Positions 1 to 4,661 of a DNA stretch of 12,834 bases are shown here, one piece after another (position 1 is the stretch's first letter; every line of letters begins with the position of its first letter). The stretch is from an uncultured Candidatus Melainabacteria bacterium (GTDB taxonomy: Bacteria > Cyanobacteriota > Vampirovibrionia > Gastranaerophilales > Gastranaerophilaceae). The translations under genes and the position numbers were made by a program. The notes under the pieces were generated by a model. It searched no databases. It had not been told where the DNA came from and saw only the letters and a program-made list of their open reading frames with translations. The stretch spans positions 1-12,834 of the forward strand of contig CALBKW010000040.1 in NCBI GenBank assembly GCA_937895785.1, given 5' to 3'.

Positions 1-97
1 ATCTCGATTTTGTGATAGTTTTCCTTTTTTATTCTAAAGGATTTTTATACTTAGGGCTATTTATTAAATTTTAGTAACATAAATGAAACAACAAAGA
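1..97. other. Left-edge sequence with no assignable gene
   Basis: This AT-rich stretch precedes the first hairpin. The plus strand is open from the window edge to a TAG at 72-74 and would give a short hydrophobic tail, which could be the C-terminus of a convergent membrane protein. That length of open frame is also expected by chance at this base composition. On the minus strand there is an AAAAGGA-like purine run (around 21-29) but no start codon follows it inside the window. I cannot assign a gene here. Confidence 0.3.
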
Positions 98-124
98 GGC
101 GCGGTTGATTTCATCAACCGCGCC
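86..124 (-). terminator. Strong hairpin terminator after pflA
   Basis: A perfect 12-bp stem (98-109 with 113-124, arm GGCGCGGTTGAT) closes a TTC triloop. Read on the minus strand it lies 26 bases past the pflA stop and is followed by the T-rich run TCTTTGTTGTTT, so it looks like the intrinsic terminator of the pfl operon. It shares the AGAGGCGCGG arm and the TTC loop with the terminator after prs. If a plus-strand gene ends to the left, it could act in both directions, although the plus-side T run is weak. Confidence 0.75.
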
Positions 125-149
125 TTACTTATAACGTACATATTTAGAT

Positions 150-896
150 TTAAAACTTATTCTGTTTATATGCTTTAAAAATTATATCTCGTGCTTTCAG
201 AGCCTCTTCTTTTGTTAGTGGAGGAGTATTTTTAAGAGGATAATCCATACCTAGATTTTCATATTTTGGAATTGCCATATCGTGGTATGGCAATACATCT
301 AGTGCTTTTATATTTTTAAGTGTTGCCAAAAATTCTCCTAATAGAGTTAAATATTTTTCATTATAGGTAATATTGGGAACGACGACGTGTCTTATCCACA
401 ATGGAACACTCTTTTCTGACAAATATTGCGCAAAATCAAGAATGTTTTTATTAGAGCAACCTGTTAATTTTTTATGTTCATCATCATCAATATGTTTTAT
501 ATCCAACATTACTAAATTAGTATATTTTAGCAATTCATCTATTTTTTCGGTATTATTTCTATTAAATAAAATTCCAGAAGTATCTAGTGCAGTATGAATT
601 TGTTTTTCTTTTGCACTTTTAAATAACTCCGTCACAAAATCAATTTGCATTAATGGTTCTCCACCAGTGACAGTAAGTCCACCATTACGTAAAAATTCTT
701 TTACGCCATCGTACTTTTCTAAAATTTCATCAGTTGACATTTTTTTATTTAAATCTGTAGTCCAACTATCAGGGTTATGACAATACTGACAACGCATTGG
801 GCAACCTTGCATAAACACGACAAACCTTATCCCTGGACCATCTACCGTTCCACAAGATTCTAATGAGTGTATGTTTCCAAATATTTTTTCTGTCAT
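150..896 (-). CDS. pflA: Pyruvate formate-lyase-activating enzyme (radical SAM)
   Basis: This cytosolic [4Fe-4S] radical-SAM enzyme uses S-adenosylmethionine to abstract a hydrogen from a glycine of pyruvate formate-lyase, creating the stable glycyl radical. The 248-residue protein is normal length for PflA. The cluster-binding motif CxxxCxxC is at Cys32, Cys36 and Cys39, preceded by the typical GTVDGPGIRFVVFMQG stretch, and the SAM-binding GGEP motif is at 78-81. The ATG at 896 is preceded by AGGA about eight bases upstream. It is the last gene of the pfl operon, 66 bases after the small glycyl-radical gene, with a very strong hairpin in that gap. In this genome its glycine substrate is probably on the separate small subunit rather than on PflB. 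The family call is secure. Confidence 0.96.
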   Translation of the reverse strand: MTEKIFGNIHSLESCGTVDGPGIRFVVFMQGCPMRCQYCHNPDSWTTDLNKKMSTDEILEKYDGVKEFLRNGGLTVTGGEPLMQIDFVTELFKSAKEKQIHTALDTSGILFNRNNTEKIDELLKYTNLVMLDIKHIDDDEHKKLTGCSNKNILDFAQYLSEKSVPLWIRHVVVPNITYNEKYLTLLGEFLATLKNIKALDVLPYHDMAIPKYENLGMDYPLKNTPPLTKEEALKARDIIFKAYKQNKF

Positions 897-917
897 AATT
901 TTATCCTGAGTTATTTT

Positions 918-950
918 AAAAGGCGCGCGAGGCTTTGCCTCGCGCGCCTT
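918..950 (-). terminator. GC-rich hairpin between glycyl-radical gene and pflA
   Basis: A perfect 12-bp stem (922-933 with 937-948, arm GGCGCGCGAGGC) has a TTT loop and lies 14 bases past the stop of the small glycyl-radical gene. On the minus strand it is followed by TTTT and then an A/T run, giving a short intrinsic-terminator shape. Only about 25 bases separate it from the pflA start, too few for a separate promoter. It probably acts as a partial terminator or 3'-end stabiliser, lowering pflA expression relative to the upstream genes. The attenuation role is inferred; the hairpin itself is unambiguous. Confidence 0.65.
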
Positions 951-962
951 AATTAAATTTAA

Positions 963-1199
963 TTACATTGCACTATGGAATGTTCTTGAGATAACATCAT
1001 CTTGTTGTTCTTTAGTCAACTTGATGAAGTTTACTGCATAACCTGAAACTCTCACAGTTAATTGAGGATATTTTTCAGGATGAGCTTGAGCGTCTAGCAA
1101 TGTTTCTCTGTTGAATACGTTTACATTCAAGTGGTGTCCGCCTTTTTCAACGTATCCATCTAATAAATTTATTAAATTTTCTTCTTGCATTGTTGTCAT
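963..1199 (-). CDS. grcA: Separate glycyl-radical domain of pyruvate formate-lyase (GrcA-like small subunit)
   Basis: The 78-residue protein matches the last ~75 residues of ordinary pyruvate formate-lyase: GGHHLNVNVFNRETLLDA, then PEKYPQLTVRVSGYAVNF, and a C-terminal VISRTFHSAM. The radical-bearing glycine is Gly53 in RVSGYAV, equivalent to Gly734 of E. coli PflB. It resembles GrcA/YfiD, the spare part that rescues oxygen-cleaved PFL in E. coli, but lacks GrcA's extra N-terminal region. Because the adjacent PflB has no glycyl-radical domain of its own, this is probably an obligatory subunit rather than a repair protein. The ATG at 1199 is preceded by AAAGGA at good spacing; a second ATG three codons in is possible. 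It lies 88 bases after pflB and before pflA. The domain identity is certain; the subunit role is inferred. Confidence 0.9.
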   Translation of the reverse strand: MTTMQEENLINLLDGYVEKGGHHLNVNVFNRETLLDAQAHPEKYPQLTVRVSGYAVNFIKLTKEQQDDVISRTFHSAM

Positions 1200-1246
1200 A
1201 ATTTATTTTCCTTTATTTATATAATTACCATTTTTATATTTAATAA

Positions 1247-1281
1247 CATTGCGATTCTGAAACGAGTTCAGAATGACAATG
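1247..1281. repeat. Imperfect palindrome between pflB and the glycyl-radical gene
   Basis: Arms ATTCTGAA (1254-1261) and TTCAGAAT (1267-1274) pair perfectly around an ACGAG loop. The stem extends through a two-base mismatch into CATTG (1247-1251) and CAATG (1277-1281). It lies just past the pflB stop. The right half resembles a sequence at 3600-3620 near the tRNA locus, so it may be a small dispersed repeat. It has no T-run of terminator type, so a role in mRNA processing or 3' stability is as likely as any. Confidence 0.6.
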
Positions 1282-1287
1282 TATTTA

Positions 1288-3372
1288 TTATTGTACGTTT
1301 GTTTCACAGCAACCGCCATCAAGGCAGATGTTCAAATCACCCATAAACACTTCATCTTTACCTAATGCGTTTGGAATGATTGAGAAGGTATTTGAAATAC
1401 CGTCTTGAGCATCATTAAATGGAAGTTTTGCAACAGAAGCTAATGAAGCTACAGCACCGTTTGAATCTCTGCCGTGCATTGGGTTAGCGCCTGGAGCTAG
1501 AGGAACCCCTGCTTTTCTACCGTCTGGAGTGTTTCCTGTCTTTTTGCCATAAACTACGTTTGATGTAATTGTCAAGATAGACATTGTTGGAATTGAATCT
1601 CTATATGTGTAATGTTTTCTGATTTTAGCCATAAAGTTTTTAACTAAATCTACAGCAATTTGGTCAACTCTATCGTCATTGTTACCATATTTAGGGAAAT
1701 CGCCTTCAACTTCGTAATCAACAACTACACCGTCTTCATCTCTAATAGCTTTAACTTTAGCATATTTAATTGCTGATAAAGAGTCAGCAACAACTGATAA
1801 ACCAGCAATACCAGTTGCAAAGTAACGTTTTACATCTCTGTCGTGTAAAGCCATTTGTGCTCTTTCGTAACAATATTTATCGTGCATGTAGTGAATTACG
1901 TTTAATGTATTTACATACAAGCCAGCAAGCCATTCCATCATATCTTCGTATCTTTCCATTACTTCGTCGTAATTCAAGTATTCAGAAGTGATAGGACGGT
2001 ATTTTGGACCAACTTGAACTTTTAATCTTTCGTCTACACCACCATTAATTGCGTAAAGTAAACATTTTGCAAGGTTAGCTCTTGCACCAAAGAATTGCAT
2101 TTCTTTACCTACAACCATTGAAGATACACAACAAGCGATTGCGTAATCGTCACCATGAGAAACACGCATTAAATCGTCGTTTTCATATTGAATTGATGAA
2201 GTTGTAATTGAAATGTGTGCACAGTATTGTTTGAAGTTGTGTGGTAATCTCTTAGACCATAGAACAGTTAAGTTTGGTTCTGGAGCTGTACCCAAGTTTT
2301 CTAAAGTATGAAGGTATCTGAATGAATTTTTTGTAACCAATGGTCTACCATCAATACCAACACCACCGATAGATTCAGTTACCCAAGTTGGGTCACCTGA
2401 AAATAATTCATTGTATTCAGGAGTTCTTGCAAATTTTACAAGACGTAATTTCATAATGAAGTGGTCAATCATTTCTTGAGCCTCAGCTTCAGTAATGATA
2501 CCTTCTTTCAAATCTCTTTCAATATAAATATCTAAGAATGTTGACGTTCTACCAATACTCATAGCTGCACCGTTTTGTTCTTTTACTGCAGACAAGTAAC
2601 CGAAGTATAACCATTGGATAGCTTCTTTTGCATTGCGAGCTGGTTGAGAAATATCAAAACCATAGATTTTACCTAACTCAATCATTTCGCCTAAAGCTCT
2701 AATTTGTTCTGTGATTTCTTCTCTCAATTGTATACGTTCTGGACGCATTTCACCTTCTAGAGATTTGAATTGTTCTTGCTTGTCCTCAATAAGTCTATTA
2801 ATACCATATAATGCAATTCTTCTGTAATCACCAATAATTCTACCTCTGCCGTAAGCATCAGGAAGACCAGTAATAATTGCGGCATGTCTTGCAGCTTTCA
2901 TTTCTGGAGTGTACACATCAAATACACCTTGGTTGTGAGTTTTTCTGTATTTAGTAAAGATTTCAGAAACTTCTGGGTCAACTTCATATCCATAAGATTT
3001 GCAAGAAGTTTCAGCCATTCTAATACCACCAAATGGTTGCATAGAACGTTTTAGAGGTTTGTCAGTTTGTAAACCAACGATTGTTTCTAAGTCTTTATCA
3101 ATATAACCAGCGCCATGAGATGTGATTGTTGATACAACCTTTGTATCCATATCTAAAACACCGCCATTGTCACGTTCTTGTTTTAGCAAATCACAACATT
3201 CTTGCCATAATTTTTTAGTAGCATCTGTTGCATCAGCCAAAAAGCTAGAATCGCCTTCATAAGGTGTATAGTTCTTTTGAATAAAATCTCTTACGTTAAT
3301 CTCTTGTTGCCATTTTCCGCCAACAAAAGAGGTCGCAGGATAAGCCTGTTTTTCTAATAGTGTTTGTGTCAT
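1288..3372 (-). CDS. pflB: Pyruvate formate-lyase catalytic subunit lacking the glycyl-radical domain
   Basis: Formate acetyltransferase converts pyruvate and CoA to acetyl-CoA and formate in anaerobic fermentation. The protein follows PflB closely from the N-terminus. The tandem catalytic cysteines are Cys414-Cys415 in AIACCVSSM, and the TWVTESIGG substrate-site stretch starts at 329. The barrel segments TITSNVVYGKKTGNTPDGRK and GANPMHGRD (628-636) are present. It is 694 residues, not the usual ~740-760, and stops soon after SIIPNALGKDE, with a short tail ending CLDGGCCETNVQ. The RVSGYAV glycine segment is therefore missing and is encoded by the next gene. AAAGGA precedes the ATG at 3372. 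There is no decayed remnant of the missing domain after the stop, so this looks like a true split rather than a recent frameshift. It is first in the operon, behind a good promoter. Confidence 0.95.
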   Translation of the reverse strand: MTQTLLEKQAYPATSFVGGKWQQEINVRDFIQKNYTPYEGDSSFLADATDATKKLWQECCDLLKQERDNGGVLDMDTKVVSTITSHGAGYIDKDLETIVGLQTDKPLKRSMQPFGGIRMAETSCKSYGYEVDPEVSEIFTKYRKTHNQGVFDVYTPEMKAARHAAIITGLPDAYGRGRIIGDYRRIALYGINRLIEDKQEQFKSLEGEMRPERIQLREEITEQIRALGEMIELGKIYGFDISQPARNAKEAIQWLYFGYLSAVKEQNGAAMSIGRTSTFLDIYIERDLKEGIITEAEAQEMIDHFIMKLRLVKFARTPEYNELFSGDPTWVTESIGGVGIDGRPLVTKNSFRYLHTLENLGTAPEPNLTVLWSKRLPHNFKQYCAHISITTSSIQYENDDLMRVSHGDDYAIACCVSSMVVGKEMQFFGARANLAKCLLYAINGGVDERLKVQVGPKYRPITSEYLNYDEVMERYEDMMEWLAGLYVNTLNVIHYMHDKYCYERAQMALHDRDVKRYFATGIAGLSVVADSLSAIKYAKVKAIRDEDGVVVDYEVEGDFPKYGNNDDRVDQIAVDLVKNFMAKIRKHYTYRDSIPTMSILTITSNVVYGKKTGNTPDGRKAGVPLAPGANPMHGRDSNGAVASLASVAKLPFNDAQDGISNTFSIIPNALGKDEVFMGDLNICLDGGCCETNVQ

Positions 3373-3418
3373 TTTCTTTTCCTTTATTTAATAAGTAATA
3401 CCTAACATGTAAAAAAAG

Positions 3419-3433
3419 TGATAATTATTATCA
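3419..3433. promoter_or_regulatory. Fur-type 7-1-7 operator at the pflB start site
   Basis: The sequence TGATAAT-T-ATTATCA is a perfect inverted repeat. It is identical to the 7-1-7 consensus TGATAATNATTATCA described for Bacillus subtilis Fur; PerR boxes differ at few positions. It lies six bases downstream of the proposed -10 box and covers the predicted transcription start, a position suited to repression. AT-rich DNA yields chance palindromes, but an exact 15-base match at this position is notable. Which Fur-family regulator would bind cannot be told from the window. Confidence 0.55.
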
Positions 3434-3438
3434 AATTT

Positions 3439-3467
3439 ATTATACTATATTTTTAATTAAAAGTCGA
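3439..3467 (-). promoter_or_regulatory. Promoter of the pfl operon
   Basis: On the minus strand, TATAAT (3439-3444) is a perfect -10 box. A 17-base spacer separates it from TCGACT (3462-3467), a 4-of-6 match to TTGACA. Transcription would start near 3432, leaving a leader of about 60 bases before the pflB ATG with its AAAGGA site. A perfect 12-base dyad, AACAAATTTGTT (3475-3486), lies just upstream of the -35 box and could be an activator site. Confidence 0.6.
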
Positions 3468-3562
3468 GTAATGTAACAAATTTGTTGCGAAAAAAAATAC
3501 CATAGACACTATACATAGATTTTAAAAGCACAACAGCATAAAATTATGCTACACTGGGACCA

Positions 3563-3620
3563 GTTTCAACAAACTCATTCTTCGTTTGTTCACTTTGTTA
3601 AACAAGTTCTGAATAACAAT
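3563..3620. repeat. Hairpin-forming repeat related to the one at 1247-1281
   Basis: A stem of GTTT(C)AACAAA and TTTGTTAAAC, with a single bulged C, is followed by AAACAAGTTCTGAATAACAAT. That last stretch matches the right half of the pflB-grcA palindrome (AAACGAGTTCAGAATGACAAT) at 17 of 21 positions. This suggests a small dispersed intergenic repeat, now diverged between copies. Copies elsewhere in the genome cannot be seen from here. Confidence 0.45.
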
Positions 3621-3641
3621 AAAAAATGTTGGCACAAAAAA

Positions 3642-3689
3642 TAGCAAGACTCGGGATCGAACCGAGGACCTAGCCGGACTCTGCCGAGC
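3642..3689 (-). pseudogene. 3' fragment of a tRNA-Met(CAU)-like gene
   Basis: Positions 3636-3671 are identical over 36 bases to 3795-3830, which covers the T-arm, acceptor 3' strand and downstream A-run of the intact tRNA. Further 5' the resemblance continues weakly through an anticodon-arm-like segment, GCTCGGCAGAGTCCGGCTAGG, that lacks a proper seven-base loop with CAU. The D-arm and 5' acceptor strand are absent and a strong hairpin (3688-3714) sits where they should be. It cannot be a functional tRNA; it is a remnant or an integration-type duplication of the tRNA 3' end. Confidence 0.7.
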
Positions 3690-3767
3690 AAAAACAATTA
3701 AGTATTGTTTTTGCGAGAGGGTTTGAACGTAGTGCAAACAACCCGTGAGGTTCTTAATATTAAAACT

Positions 3768-3794
3768 ATGCCCGCTTTTGTAAAATGCGGGCAT
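3768..3794 (-). terminator. Hairpin downstream of the tRNA
   Basis: ATGCCCGC (3768-3775) pairs with GCGGGCAT (3787-3794), and the stem continues through TTTT/AAAA inside with one bulged base. It begins six bases after the tRNA 3' end on the minus strand and is followed by AGTTTTAATATT, so it probably ends the tRNA transcript. The T run is only moderate. Confidence 0.5.
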
Positions 3795-3800
3795 AAAAAA

Positions 3801-3874
3801 TAGCAAGACTCGGGATCGAACCGAGGACCTCCCGGGTATGAGCCGAGCGCTCTCACCAGCTGAGCTATCTTGCC
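3801..3874 (-). tRNA. tRNA-Met (anticodon CAU), elongator type
   Basis: The 74-base cloverleaf reads, on the minus strand, acceptor GGCAAGA/TCTTGCT with discriminator A, D-stem GCTC/GAGC, anticodon stem CTCGG/CCGGG around loop CTCATAC (anticodon CAT in DNA), variable AGGTC, and T-stem CTCGG/CCGAG with loop TTCGATC. The D-stem orientation and the absence of three stacked G-C pairs in the anticodon stem argue against the initiator tRNA. A tRNA-Ile decoding AUA after lysidine modification has the same anticodon and is not excluded. CCA is not encoded. The first acceptor pair is an unusual G-U. No clear promoter sits directly upstream, so it may be read from the flagellar operon above it. Confidence 0.9.
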
Positions 3875-3897
3875 ATTTTCTTTAAGAAATCTATTTC

Positions 3898-3963
3898 GGC
3901 ATTCTGCTCATCTGGTGTATCTGACTTCGTTTCGTCAAGCCTCACCGAGTGAGCTATCTTGCC
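3898..3963. repeat. Inverted repeat derived from the tRNA 5' half
   Basis: Three matching blocks lie in mirrored order: GGCA (3898-3901) with TGCC (3960-3963), GCTCA (3906-3910) with TGAGC (3950-3954), and GGTG (3914-3917) with CACC (3943-3946). The right arm is a copy of the tRNA 5' end and the left arm reads like the same tRNA 5' end on the opposite strand. The whole could fold into an imperfect stem-loop in RNA running from fliN toward the tRNA. Confidence 0.45.
3941..3963 (-). pseudogene. 5' fragment of the tRNA-Met(CAU) gene
   Basis: The 18 bases at 3950-3967 are identical to 3861-3878, covering the acceptor 5' strand, the start of the D-arm and a few upstream bases of the intact tRNA. 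A D-arm-like CTCGGTGAG follows, after which similarity ends. No anticodon or T-arm follows, so this is not a functional gene. On the minus strand it lies upstream of the intact copy. Confidence 0.6.
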
Positions 3964-4026
3964 ATTTCTTAACTTATTAAGTTGTAAATTCATTCTGCCA
4001 CAAACAAATTTGAATTTCAAGTGTTT

Positions 4027-4644
4027 TTATTGAAGTCCGTTCAATCTGTTTTCTGGCTCTGTCATGCTTGTAATACGTAAGCCGAAGTTATCTTCTATTA
4101 CTACAACTTCACCATGCGCAATCAATTTTCCGTTTGCATAAAGTTCAACTGGTTCACCCGCAATTTTTTCTAACTCAATAATTGAACCACGAGTCAATTC
4201 TAAAACTTTCTTAACAGGAAGTGTTGCACGACCTAATTCTACAGTCAACTGTAATTTAATATCTAACAAATTATCCAAGTTCTTAGACGCTTCACCTGAT
4301 GCATTAGGAGCATCATCAAAAGATGCAAATTTAACAGGTTGAACTGTAACGGTGTCATTTTTCTTTGGTTCGCCATATGCTTCACCAATTAAAGGCGAAT
4401 CATCCATTCCGAACATGTCATTACCTTCGTTAACGTCATTTGAAGGTGTAAACGAATCTACAAAGTCATCATTACCTTCGATATTATTAACTTCGCCAAG
4501 ATTTTCAATGCTGTCATCAAAATTTAAGCCATTATCTTGAGAACTAATGTCACCTAAATTAGCATCTGAATCATTGCCAAGAGTCAAGTCGTCATCTTGT
4601 GGCATTTCTGGTTTAAAATTATCAAAATCGTCATTTTCAAGCAT
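4027..4644 (-). CDS. fliN: Flagellar motor switch protein FliN
   Basis: FliN forms the lower C-ring of the flagellar switch together with FliM and FliG, on the cytoplasmic face of the basal body. The C-terminal ~75 residues (about 125-200) are a clear SpoA domain: LLDIKLQLTVELGRATLPVK, LTRGSIIELEK, GEPVELYANGKLIAHGEVVV and FGLRITSM. The first ~120 residues are acidic, Asp/Asn-rich and low in complexity, probably disordered. This makes the protein 205 residues against ~137 for E. coli FliN. There is no CheC-type domain, so it is not a typical FliY. The ATG at 4644 follows an AAGGAAAGGGA purine run. It is the last gene of the mot/fli operon, 17 bases after fliM; no strong terminator follows before the tRNA region. 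Confidence 0.92.
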   Translation of the reverse strand: MLENDDFDNFKPEMPQDDDLTLGNDSDANLGDISSQDNGLNFDDSIENLGEVNNIEGNDDFVDSFTPSNDVNEGNDMFGMDDSPLIGEAYGEPKKNDTVTVQPVKFASFDDAPNASGEASKNLDNLLDIKLQLTVELGRATLPVKKVLELTRGSIIELEKIAGEPVELYANGKLIAHGEVVVIEDNFGLRITSMTEPENRLNGLQ

Positions 4645-4661
4645 TATGAAAATCCCTTTCC

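Larger units (their letters stand above)
3487..3800. other. Non-coding region between the pfl promoter and the tRNA, rich in hairpins
   Basis: No protein gene is supported here. In order it holds: plain AT-rich sequence to about 3550; a bulged hairpin (GTTTCAACAAA 3563-3573 with TTTGTTAAAC 3594-3603); a 3' tRNA fragment (3642-3689); a perfect 11-bp hairpin with arm GCAAAAACAAT (3688-3698 with 3704-3714); an imperfect GGGTTTG/CAAACAACCC hairpin (about 3718-3743); and the terminator-like hairpin after the tRNA. A small open frame crosses the area but overlaps the tRNA pieces and has no family resemblance. Confidence 0.6.

Noticed and set aside
3..74. C-terminus of a plus-strand membrane protein at the left edge
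   Set aside because: Twenty-three open codons of hydrophobic sequence in AT-rich DNA are not enough to call a gene; I mention it only as a possibility.
1200..1287. pflB and the glycyl-radical gene as one gene broken by a sequencing frameshift
   Set aside because: The gap of 88 bases contains a palindrome, a ribosome site and a start codon, no leftover coding similarity is visible in it, and both proteins contain a version of the NLxxxLDG segment.
3549..3806. 85-residue open frame on the minus strand
   Set aside because: It runs through the tRNA 3' fragment, the hairpins and the tRNA terminator, has no ribosome site of the local type, and its translation resembles no protein family.
3642..3963. 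tRNA interrupted by a group I intron
   Set aside because: The break is not in the anticodon loop, the outer halves do not give a proper anticodon arm, no intron core is recognisable and a complete tRNA lies between the halves.
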